Assembly: GCA_013176395.1 (NCBI GenBank)
Contig: JABMLP010000046.1
Span: 1-58,743 of the forward strand
Length of the DNA: 58,743 nucleotides
DNA from: Venturia oleaginea
Lineage: Eukaryota > Ascomycota > Dothideomycetes > Venturiales > Venturiaceae
Reading direction: 5' to 3'
Part shown: positions 21,693 to 31,101 of the stretch, piece by piece
How the letters are laid out: every line of letters starts with the position of its first letter
How positions within the stretch are numbered: the stretch's first letter is position 1
Notes under the pieces: model-generated
Told to the model about the DNA's origin: nothing
Seen by the model: the letters and a program-made list of their open reading frames with translations, nothing else
Databases searched by the model: none
Program-made: the position numbers and the translations under genes

Positions 21693-24600
21693 CTATACCA
21701 TTCCCAGTTGATGTAAGAAGTTCTGGAACTGTTGACCATTCTTTGGCTTAGTCAACCCATCTGCAACCATGTCTGCAGTAGGACAGAACTCCACAATCAA
21801 TTGGTTCCTTTCTCTCATTCTTCTGACATTGTTGTATGCGATATCAATGTGTTTAGACCTCTCATGAGCATGGGAACCCTTAACCAGGCTGAGACAAGCT
21901 TGGTTGTCTCCCTTCAGAACCATGAGAGACTCAAAAGCGTTCTCGCCTACCATGTCCGAATGTCCCATTTCCCTCAAGAGCGATGAAAGGAATTGAGCTT
22001 GTTTACCACCGCTGCTCATTGCCATGTATTCAGCTTCCATCGTAGAGATTGCTACTGACTTCATCTTCTTGCTCATCCAGGCAACTGGTGCTCCAGCAAG
22101 AAAGAACACCCATCCTAGGATGGAGACCCTGTCTACCTTGTCCATAGCGTAATCTGCATCTGAGTATCCCACAAGCCCAGTATGTCCTCCAATGCTGTAT
22201 TCCAGTCCAAGATCTGGAAATGACCTGAGGTACCTAGCTACTTTCTTGATTGCCTTCTCATGGAATACCGTTGGGTCAGATGCATAGGAGCTGAGTGTTA
22301 AGGGATGGAATTCTTCTCTCTAGCTTATCCATGACTGGATTTCCAATTGTTCTCTTGTTATTCTGCAAGCTGTCATGTTCTATTTTGCAAGCTGTCATGT
22401 TCTATTTTGCAAGCTGTCATGTTCTATTTCGCAAGCTGCCATGTTCTATTTTGCAAGCTGTCACGTTTCCATTTAAAGATACTTTCTAGAAGGATCTACT
22501 GTAAGAGGAGGATTATATATACGAGCTATCCTTCCTGTACTTACACTTTCTTCTCTGTACTTAGATACTTCGAAATACAAGCAGTCTTCTCTCACTTGCG
22601 AAACACCTTTGAGGGTTGAACTCTTACAATGAGTCTTCCAATAGCAAAAGCTATATCTGGCCTGCACATCACCATTGGCCACATCCATGTTCCCGTCTGC
22701 TCCTGGTAGCTCCCACTATCTGCGCGAGGATCTGTTGGTCCTGATTTCCTCAGATTATCATAGGAATCCATGGGTGACAGTGTTGGCTTCCCTTTTTCCG
22801 CCGACATTCCAAACTTTGCGAGGGCCTCCCTGATGTAGTGTCCTTGGTCAAGCTTCAGGGTTCCCTTCGTTCTATCTCTGGCGATCCTCATGCCAACAAT
22901 CTTGTCTGGTTCTCCTAGGTCCTTGATCTTGAAGATCTTCCCAAATTCTTGCTTGAACCATTTGATATTGTCGAGATTTGAGGATGCAATAGGTATGTCG
23001 TCTACCCATGTAAAAATCATGATGTCTCTCTCCTTGTGAACCAAAAGACAGGGGTCAACTTCTGATTGGGCAAAGCCCAGCTTCTTCAATTTCTCTACAC
23101 AGAGTTGGTTCCAGTCTCTTGCTGCTTGTTTCAGACCATACAAGCTCTTCAGCATCTTGAAGACTTTGCCTGGTGGAATGTCTACTCCTGGGGGAGGGAT
23201 CATGAAGATGTCCTCTTTCAGGAATGATTCGGTGAATGCATTGTTTACATCAACTACATGCATGTGGAGATTCTTCTTGGCAACAGTAGCCATAAAGCAT
23301 CTCAGGGTATCATGCCTAACAGTAGGTGCAAAGGTGTCCATGAAGTCTACACCTAGTTTCTGTGAGAATCCTCTGGCCACAAGCCTTGCCTTGAACTTAT
23401 CGATTGCTCTACTGATGAGGTACTTCACGTCGAATATCCATTTGGATGTCACAAGATTGGCTTCCTTGGGGGGGACAACCTGGCTCCATGTGTGGTTGCT
23501 CTCCAATGCAGCCAATTCCTTCTGAATAGCCTCCTTCCATAGGTGGCCCCATTTCTCGTCCTGGATCGCCTCTTTGTAGGTCTTGGGGATAGGGATGTTG
23601 TGCTTGGCTTTCACTGTCTCCTTGCACGCAATGAAAGCAGCTTCGTCGATCTCACCTAGAAAATCTTTCCCATCTGCAACAAGCTCACTAGCCATCATCA
23701 TGGTCTGGGCGAACATAGCGTAATCGAGTCTTTTCGATGGTCTCTCGTCCGAGGTGATAGAGTCTGACTTAAGTCTCTTACGCCCTGTTGGTTCCTGAGC
23801 TTGAGTTGATGCAGGTGTAGAATGCACAGGTGTAGAGGTAGGTTGAGTAGGGATTGCTGTCTCAGACTCAGCCGGGTGAGATGTCTCTGTTCGACTTGTT
23901 ACTTCTGACCCTTGGGAGTCTGCCAATGCAATTTCCTCTGGCGTGGATTTCCTAACAATTCTCTCAAAGACTGGGAATTTAGGTACCAATTCCCTAGCTG
24001 GCCTGGGTGTCTCAACAGTCTCTGGGATTATTGGGAGTTTTCTCGGTCTTCCTCTTGGATTCCTGTTAAGGCTTGCTGAGTTGGTTTGACCTGCCGTTCC
24101 GAGGTTCAAACTCAAGTCACCTCCTCTTTGATCTTCAAGGAACCTTACCGAGCTGTGTGTCTTGATATCCCTGAAATCTGGATCCCAGAACTTCCACATT
24201 TTTCTCGTACCTTTGACATATCCCATGAAGACTACAGGCTTGCCAGTATTCATGAATTTGTCAGCCCTGGACTTGGAGGAGTTATGCATTGCCCCTGCAA
24301 GCTCCTCTCTCGGGACATGTACGATAGCCTGACATCCCCATACTCGGAGGTGATCAATTGAGGGTTTCCTTCCTGACCATGCTTCTTCTGGGGAGAGCCT
24401 GAATCCTTCAACCTCTGGACCGTTGGCGAGAAGATTGCTGACATAGGTATGGGTTTCGATTGCTTCTGGCCAGAACTCAATAGGCATTCCGGAATCCTCG
24501 CACATAGCCCGGACATTGTTCTCTGAGGTCTGGATATTCCTTTCCGCAACCCCGTTCTGGTTGGAACTATATGCATCTGTGAACTCAGGGTGAATACCCT

Positions 24601-27056
24601 CTTCTTTCTCCCAATCTCTCGCCAGCTTGACAAGTTCTCCCGCATTGTCGATCCTCACAGCTTTCAGCTTCTTCCTAGTTTCAGTCTCGGCTGACACTTT
24701 CCATTGTCTGAGTTCTTGAGGTGCATCCGACTTCTCTCTCATTGGCCTTGTCCATTTCTTTCGGGAAGCATTTTCGACGATCTGTAGGAACCACTTGAAT
24801 CCCTTTCTTGACACAGGCAATGGTCCACAGATATCGACTGAGATAAGTTCCATAATTTCTTGCTTCGGTTCCGTCACCCTACCATAGCTTCTTTTCATTT
24901 TGGTAGTAAGACAGATCTTGCATGGACAGTCTCTTGACTCAAAGGTAGGAATTGGCTGGTCTAAGGTAGTAACCTTGTGGACGTATCTTAGGGACTTGGC
25001 CCCGTAATGGGCAAACCTTCTATGCCATAGCTCCCACTGAGCCTTCTTCCTAGTGAGAGATGGGGACAGCTCCTCACTTTCGTCAAGGGGAATAGGTTCG
25101 CCTTCTGCAGAAGGGAAAGCCCATTCAAGCTCATGGACTTTTCTCCCTTTCCTCTTTCCCTTTTCCTGCAAGTTCTTGATGTTTGTAACGATAGGGACTC
25201 CTCTCCTAACGATAGTTTGAAGAACAGGTTCTCCATTGGTGCTTGAGAGAACATTGAAGTCTGGTGGCCGAATATCAAATTGAGTCGAGAGTTTATTCCA
25301 TGATACAAGATTGACTCCGAGTCCAGGTACAAGCAAAACCTTTTCAAGAACTACCTTATTGCCTCTCCTATCCTCCATGACTGCATCTCCTTCATAACTC
25401 GCAGAAAGGATTCCGCCTCCAACCTTAATCAGTCTCTTCATAGGTAATGGCTTGAGTCTACCCCTGAAGAGAGATTGTTGGTCAGTCACATGAGATGAGG
25501 CGCAGGAATCGAGCAACCATTGCTGGGGTAGGAGCTTACCCATCGCTTCGACGCTGGTATGGGCAACTTCATCGTGGATCTCATCCTCGGAGGAGACCTC
25601 CTCTGTTTCCTCGTCTCCAGTCTCAGGTTCTGACTGAGCAGCGTAAGCTCTTGCTGTTTTCTTGGGTCGCTGTTTCTTGACATCTAGGACTATCTTGGAA
25701 ATCAGTTTCACAAGCTCGTCTTGGCTGAGGCTCTCGGAGGATGAGGATAAATGCGAAGGCAGTTTGGAACTTCGTTGCTTGGTTGTCGACTTCTTGAGGT
25801 TGGGACTCTTCCCTGTTCTTCTTTTCTCGACGGTGTCTTTTGCAGCTAAGAGGTGTTCGCAGTCCATAATTAGGTGCGGGCCGTGACAGAGGTAGCAGCT
25901 GACATTCTTTCCGCTTTCAGATTTGTTCTATTACGGGACGGTAGCTGGAAAGACGCAGCATACTCGTAGCCAAAGATTGTTTAGATTCAGTTAAAGAGTG
26001 AAGGTATCTACAAACAGAGAACCTCAATGAGGTTCTTTCTCTATACTAGGCTCAATCAGGCTTAGGCTCTTAGCCTATACCAACCATGGGCCATGCCCAT
26101 AACATGTTCTTCTGGTTCTGGGCTACCATTGCCGTTTCGTTGATCCTGATGTCGGCCTCTCTTCCTTTCAGAAGCTTTAGGATGTGTTCTGGCTGCAGGT
26201 ATGGCTGCGCTTGGATGGCTTGTTTCATTGCCGAGTACTCTGTTGGAAGAGCTGCCAGAAGGTGTCTCATCCTCTTCTCTGGGAGTTGGTAGTGAGCTTC
26301 TTCCGGAGAGACTGATGCAATCTTTACCCCAAGATTGGTAAGGTACGTCCAAGAGCTATCAATTGTATCTCCCTCGTCCATCCTGAAGTTGACAAACTCC
26401 TGGATAGAAGAGGTAATATCTGCTGTCATGACCTCCATGTACTTCGTCATCAGGACTTCCCACAGATCTGATGCCCTCTCGTAGATACTGTACAGGTTCT
26501 GGTCGTCTTCTGACAGGCACATCATGATCTTATGTATCGCCTTGCTGTTAGCAGACACCCAGTCATCATAGGGCCTCATGGCTGAATCTGCTCTTGTCTT
26601 GTTTGACGAAGTATCTTGAGAGTCCTTTTCTTTCACGAAAGTAAACTCCGGGTGCGGGGGAGTATCTCCTCTAGCCTTGGCATCTTGATTTGCTGCCAGC
26701 TCTTTATCATCTAGCTGTAGAGAGACTTTCACGAAGGTCTGTTTCTTTGGACGAGAGGAGGGCGGAGCGGGGTAGGAGAATGTAGAGGGTTGTGAGGACC
26801 AAGGAATGAATCCTTGTCCCTCAGCACCTGGTGGTTTTGGTGCTCTTGTCTGTACCAGATGGCGATCATCTGGAAGGTCGTATGTATTGTACTTGATGGC
26901 CTGGGAAATGACCCACCAGGTCCCTTCACCAGTCAAGTAATTCCTTGCTCTTTGGAACCACGTCCTTGAGTTCTCGCAACTCAGTGTTGGCAGTGGCTGC
27001 CTGGATTTGTGCTCTGAAGACATGTCCCTTGGTCTTCCTTTCCTGACTCTTGTCAA
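21693..27056 (-). CDS. Copia Gag-Pol polyprotein, reading frame split by two later insertions
   Basis: Read without the inserts and one copy of each target duplication (181 and 338 bases), the frames 27056-26110, 25867-22635 and 22172-21693 are in register, giving one frame of about 1614 codons. In order it contains a Gag domain and a knuckle CYLCHGPHLIMDC. The protease site is LLDSCASSH, a DSC variant. Integrase follows with an HHCC finger (H..H..CPCKIC) and VDICGPL, DNAGE and NQNGVAERN. Reverse transcriptase has WKEAIQKELAALESN, DVNNAFTES, YGLKQAARDW and WVDDI in place of the usual YVDD. RNase H has YSDADYA, TMEAEYMAM and DNQACL. Domain order PR-IN-RT-RH defines Ty1-copia. No frameshift or stop is visible outside the insertions. 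The start could be 27056 or the Met eleven codons on (MSSEHKS). Confidence 0.88.
22297..22629 (-). mobile_element. 333-bp insertion in copia RT/RNase H with TGAGT target duplication
   Basis: TGAGT occurs at 22292-22296 and 22630-22634; the copia protein runs GRL | SSYASDP across it. On the minus strand it begins with TGTAAGAGTTCAACCC, and its first 120 or so bases match the LTRs at 29885 and 30771. It is therefore probably a solo LTR of that family with a divergent second half, which carries five tandem 22-bp units. Confidence 0.75.
22359..22468. repeat. 22-bp tandem repeat, five copies
   Basis: Five consecutive copies of a TATTTTGCAAGCTGTCATGT-type unit (22 bp) with one to three changes each. 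They lie inside the 333-bp insertion and are not seen elsewhere in the window. Confidence 0.9.
25929..26104 (-). mobile_element. Solo LTR of the chromovirus family inside copia gag-pol
   Basis: This 176-bp copy is essentially identical to the LTRs at 30914-31089 and 36316-36491. TGTTC is duplicated on both sides (25924-25928 and 26105-26109). It splits the copia frame just before the zinc knuckle. A full element evidently inserted here and was removed by LTR-LTR recombination. Confidence 0.9.
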
Positions 27057-27100
27057 AGCACTTGTACACCTCTTGTCCTTAGGAGGGTTGTTGTTCCTTT

Positions 27101-27290
27101 GTTCGATCCTGACCCCGTCAAATCAAACGCCTGCTCTTATCCTTGGGAGAGTTGGTGTCCCTTGTTCGATCCTGACCCCGTCAGATCAAACGCCTGCTCT
27201 TATCCTTGGGAGAGTTGGTGTCCCTGTTTGAATGCTGACCCTGTCACACTCAACGCCGTCTCTTATCCTTGGGAGAGACGTAGTTCCCTT
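27101..27290. repeat. 63-bp tandem repeat in the copia 5' untranslated region
   Basis: Copies at 27101-27163 and 27164-27226 are nearly identical (GTTCGATCCTGACCCCGTCA, then CTTATCCTTGGGAGAG). A third, more diverged copy runs to about 27290. They lie between the 5' LTR and the Gag start. Confidence 0.85.
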
Positions 27291-27327
27291 GCTATCGGTT
27301 TAGTCCTGTAGAACCTAGGCAAAACCC

Positions 27328-27339
27328 GGGCTCATAACC
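27328..27339 (-). other. Primer binding site matching the initiator tRNA-Met anticodon arm
   Basis: The plus strand reads GGGCTCATAACC directly against the LTR. That is the anticodon stem-loop sequence of eukaryotic initiator tRNA-Met (CAT anticodon inside). The element strand is its complement, so priming by a cleaved half-tRNA, as described for copia and Ty5, is likely. An internal match rather than a 3'-CCA match supports this. Confidence 0.7.
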
Positions 27340-27572
27340 TGTTACGCTGAACGAGCAAAACAGAGTTATTCGGAAGTAGATTCAACACGAACTTAACGAT
27401 AGGAGCCGATGAACAGAACGAGTGTCACCCTGTGACTTGACTGTATTGACTGCAGAGGTTAAGTACACCGTTGCATCTGCATGCATATATATATGCATGT
27501 CAATGCATTCCTTGGCATCTATCACGTGCACTATGCCTGAGGTATCAAAGACTGGCATGCCACTGTTCAACA
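27340..27572 (-). repeat. 5' LTR of the copia element, 42 bp longer than its partner
   Basis: Ends match the 3' LTR, but it carries an extra segment at about 27472-27513 that includes a perfect 20-bp AT-rich palindrome (27480-27499). The segment is bounded by short GCATCT-type repeats. Confidence 0.85.
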
Positions 27573-27863
27573 CTTACCACAATTCTGTCCTTACTTACAA
27601 CCTTCTGCTCTGCGTATTGACAGCTAAGAAACTTTCCTCCATTGCAAAAACCCGAAAACCATAGCTCGGAAACTACTCCACGCGCCTGCTAGATCAACTG
27701 AACACAACCCACGATACTATCGTACTCCCATATCTAAAGAACCCCGTCGTATATATTCCATCACCGCGTCACCTCACCAAGCCTTCGCAATCGCAGCATT
27801 AGCAACAAAAACCAGCTCCAAACCCCCCAAAACCGCGCCCCATGCCCCCATGCCAAATCACGA
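27573..27863. other. Short flank between copia and the broken host gene
   Basis: A-rich to C-rich sequence with no gene that I can support; probably the 3' flank of the gene at 27864-28762. Confidence 0.35.
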
Positions 27864-28762
27864 TCATTCCGGTCCTCTATTATAGAAATGAATCGAGAAA
27901 TTCGGTGTATCTAGCATGCTGAAATGGGTATGAGGCTGAGATGGAGGGGAACTGAAGCTGTGATCATGGTGGTGATATCTCGATGCTGTGTCGCGGGTGA
28001 ATAGGAAAAGACCAAAAAGGATGTAGAGACAGATGTGATAAAGCAGGATGTGTATAGTCCGAGACCAATAGACCTTCCCACCTTCTTCTTTGATACCGCC
28101 AACGTCATCGTCATCGTCATCGTCATCGTCACGGTTTTCTTCATATATACAATCGCTTTCTCCATATATACAATCGTTTTCTTCGTCACCTTCTTCGTGT
28201 TTTTCAACTTCCAACTCTCGTCGCAGACGCAGACGCAGACGCAGACGCATGTCGGAAATCGATTCGACGGTTTCTTCTTGTTGGGAGCGGAAGGGCTATT
28301 CCAGGCCATAATCGGTAGGATCTAGTACTTCGTCATCACTGTCGCACCTGAGGCCGCGGCCCTTTCCTTGGTTACCGTCGAGAACTGCGAAGAGACAGTG
28401 GACTGAATAAAAATCCCGGCTTCGTTCCGAGTCTCCACATTCTTGTCAGTCTCGGCTTCTTTGTCAATTTCGGCGTTTCCCTCAGCCTCGTCTTCAGTCC
28501 CCTGGATTTTGGCTGCATCTTTAACGTCGGATTCAGTCGTGATTTTGATTTCGTATTCTAAAAGAGGGTTTATTTTCGCTTCTTCTTGGGACTCAAAGTC
28601 GTGTCCGGCTTTGCCTCCAGTCTCATTTTCGTCTCTCGTCTTAGCTTCGTCCCTCGTTTTCACTTCATCTTGATTCTTCTCAGCTTCAATCTCGGGCGAG
28701 GGATGGTGGTATGGATGTGTGAAGAGCTTGAATAGAGAGAGGAGAAATCCGATCGTCATCAT
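27864..28762 (-). pseudogene. Host gene for a repeat-rich membrane protein, frame broken, LTR just upstream
   Basis: From ATG 28762 the product starts MMTIGFLLSLFKLF (hydrophobic, signal-anchor-like), then an acidic/Lys region (KTRDEAKTRDENETGGK) to a stop at 28322. Another frame resumes with CDSDDEVLDPTDYGLE, meets one TAG, and continues PFRSQQEETVESISDMRLRL. It passes through hexanucleotide-encoded Arg-Leu and Asp runs, then a hydrophobic segment (IHILLYHICLYILFGLFLF), and ends ...HFYNRGPE at 27864. The pieces read as one protein of about 295 residues with at least one frameshift and one stop. Simple repeats (28104-28130 and 28222-28250) are likely slip sites. A copia LTR begins 18 bp upstream of the ATG, so the native promoter is displaced. 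Family unknown. Confidence 0.45.
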
Positions 28763-28779
28763 GAAGAAAAGGTAATCGT

Positions 28780-29537
28780 TGTTACGCTGAACGAGCAAAA
28801 CAGAGTTATTCGGAAGTAGATTCAACACGAACTTAACGATAGGAGCCGATGAACAGAACGAGTTTCACCCTGTGACTTGACTGTATTGACTAAGGAGGTT
28901 AAGTACACCGTGGCATCTTTCACGTGCACTATGCCTGAGGTATCAAGGACTGGCATGCCACTGTTCAACACTCCCACTCATGCCTAGACCTTAGCTATAC
29001 CATTCCCAGTTGATGTAAGAAGTTCTGGAACTGTTGACCATTCTTTGGCTTAGTCAACCCATCTGCAACCATGTCTGCAGTAGGACAGAACTCCACGATC
29101 AATTGGTTCCTTTCCCTCATTCTTCTGACATTGTTGTATGCGATGTCAATGTGTTTAGATCTCTCATGAGCATGGGAGTCCTTAACCAGGCTGAGACAAG
29201 CTTGGTTGTCTCCCTTCAGAACCATGAGAGGCTCAAAAGCGTTCTTGCCTACCACGTCCGGATGTCCCATTTCCCTCAAGAGCGATGAAAGGAATTGAGC
29301 TTGTTTACCACCGCTGCTCATTGCCATGTATTCAGCTTCCATCGTAGAGGTTGCTACTGACTTCATCTTCTTGCTCATCCAGGCAACTGGTGCTCCAGCA
29401 AGAAAGAACACCCATCCTAGGATGGAGACCCTGTCTGCCTTGTCCATAGCGTAATCTGCATCTGAGTATCCCACAAGCCCAGTATGTCCTCCAATGCTGT
29501 ATTCCAGTCCAAGATCTGGAAATGACCTGAGGTACCT
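28780..29537 (-). mobile_element. Second copia copy, 3' end only (LTR plus RNase H)
   Basis: A 191-bp LTR at 28780-28970 is followed by the RNase H frame 29474-28995 (YSDADYAMDK, TMEAEYMAM, DNQACLSLVK). Protein and DNA are nearly identical to the complete copy at 21478-22200. Homology stops at about 29537, where an unrelated LTR begins, so the 5' part is missing. Confidence 0.88.
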
Positions 29538-29539
29538 GG

Positions 29540-29884
29540 TGTCACGTTTGACCTTGGACTTGACTTGGAAGCATGACTTGAATTCTATGGGATGTGCGAA
29601 GTTGTAAGGATGAGGAGCTAACTAAGAGGTAGAGACGAGTCTAAGTACTTGCGACCAGTCTCGCGCTAGACCTGATCGAGCAGAACCACCACATTTAACT
29701 ACATTTAACTGCATTCGAATACTAACATAGTTCGATCATGACAGTACCCCCCAACAAGGCCGAGGCGCAATGGTTCAAACTGAACTATTTGGCGAGGTGA
29801 CTGACAAACTTGAAGCATGATCGAATCCTAACCAGGCCTGTACCCGGTTGGTTTTGGTTTTCTTGGATATCTCTGGTGAAATTC
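29540..29884 (-). mobile_element. 3' end of another Ty3-gypsy family (LTR and polyprotein tail)
   Basis: A 204-bp LTR-like unit at 29540-29743 starts TGTCA and ends TGACA. On the minus strand it is preceded by a polypurine tract (TTGGGGGGTAC). The 140 bases beyond it encode, on the minus strand, FHQRYPRKPKPTG, the type of basic tail found after the chromodomain in Tf1/sushi-like elements. It is cut at 29884 by the next LTR. Confidence 0.5.
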
Positions 29885-30178
29885 TGTGAGAGTTCAACCC
29901 TCAAAGGTGTTTCGCAAGTGAGAGAAGACTGCTTGTATTTCGAAGTATCTAAGTACAAAGAAGAAAGTGTAGGTACAGGAAGAACAACTTGTATATATAA
30001 TCTTCCAAGTAGGAAAAGGACATGCTGTCCTGAGAAGAGAATAGAAAGGAGTAGAAGCGCATGTGAAACGGTCCCTGAATAATCCCTACTAGGCGCACGT
30101 GAGAACTATCAGGAACCTACCAGGAATTGCTAAGAATCCACCTAGGATAAAATAGATATAGGATACCATCCCGTGACA
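29885..30178 (+). repeat. LTR of a third retroelement family (5' LTR of a broken copy)
   Basis: 294 bp from TGTGAGAGTTCAACCC to CCCGTGACA. Its first 140 bases recur at 30771-30913 and, inverted, at 22500-22629. A gag gene follows 55 bases downstream in the same direction. Confidence 0.65.
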
Positions 30179-30233
30179 GTATAGGGTGCTTCCTATTGTC
30201 TCTCATTGATAACAGGTTTTGAAGTTGTTCAAG

Positions 30234-30770
30234 ATGGAAGAAGAGCAAGGAGAGAATGTCTCTCAATCTCAAGATCGAGCTCAAGCTCTACAAGGGGAAG
30301 TAGCAGCTTTGAAGGATCAAATGGCCGCTCAGAATACTATGATTCAACAACTCCTTGTACAACTCACAACTCCTGCTTCTATTCCTCCTTGTCAAGAAGG
30401 AAGTAGCTCAGTCCAAGAGAGAACTGTCCCCCAGGAGAGGCAGAAATCAATACTTCCTAAGCTTCAAGAGTTTGACGGAAAGCGTTCTGAGTGGGCCCAG
30501 TGGTATCAACAAGCTAAGCTGAAGTTAGAAGTTGATGGAATAGCAGTAGGAGATGAATATCAACAATTCGCTTACATCTTTGCATCCTTACGGGGTTCTG
30601 CTGCTCAGGCTACCTTAGCCTATGTTCAATCTTCTCCTGAAGAAGATAAAACAGGAAAGCAGCTACTTCAGTATATGGATAACTTCTACGGTGATCCTGT
30701 ACAGCAACAAAGAGCCACTGTTAGTCTTACGACTATGAAGCAAAAAGACAAAGAATCCTTCTACTCCTTC
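30234..30770 (+). pseudogene. Retroelement gag, truncated by an LTR insertion
   Basis: ATG 30234 opens a frame starting MEEEQGENVSQSQ with a coiled-coil N terminus (ALQGEVAALKDQMAAQ). A capsid-like region follows: LPKLQEFDGKRSEWAQWYQ, FAYIFASLRGSAAQATLAYV, LLQYMDNFYGDP. After ESFYSF the frame enters TGTAAGAGTTCAACCC, an LTR copy, and ends at 30857 within it. The rest of the gag and all of pol are absent. Confidence 0.72.
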
Positions 30771-30913
30771 TGTAAGAGTTCAACCCTCAAAGGTGTTTCG
30801 CAAGTGAGGGAAGACAGCTTATATTTCAAGTATCTAAGTACAAAGAAGAAAGTGTAGGTACAGGAAGAACAACTTGTATATATAATCTTCCAAGTAGGAA
30901 AAGGACATGCTGT
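30771..30913 (+). repeat. Partial LTR copy inserted in gag, cut by the chromovirus
   Basis: It matches the first 143 or so bases of the LTR at 29885-30178 and stops at GACATGCTGT, where the chromovirus LTR begins. The remainder is not found on the far side of that element. Confidence 0.7.
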
Positions 30914-31101
30914 TATTACGGGACGGTAGCTGGAAAGACGCAGCATACTCGTAGCCAAAGATTGTTTAGATTCAGTTAAAGAGTGAAGGTATCTACAAAC
31001 AGAGAACCTCAATGAGGTTCTTTCTCTATACTAGGCTCAATCAGGCTTAGGCTCTTAGCCTATACCAACCATGGGCCATGCCCATAACATTACCCCCCTC
31101 C

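Larger units (their letters stand above)
21478..27572 (-). mobile_element. Ty1-copia retrotransposon, complete, carrying two nested insertions
   Basis: LTRs at 21478-21668 and 27340-27572 begin TGTTACG and end TTCAACA (TGTT/AACA inverted ends). The gag-pol frame runs on the minus strand from 27056 to 21693. A purine tract (GAGTGGGAG on the element strand) adjoins the 3' LTR. The priming site adjoins the 5' LTR at 27328-27339. Flanking pentamers are CTAAC and CTTAC, four of five matching. The two insertions (22297-22629 and 25929-26104) each have exact 5-bp target duplications. Confidence 0.88.

Noticed and set aside
22359..22468. CRISPR-like array
   Set aside because: The repeats are directly adjacent without spacers, and the DNA is eukaryotic.
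22347..22619. Plus frames with repeated CHVLF-type units
   Set aside because: Translation of the 22-bp minisatellite; a by-product of the repeat.
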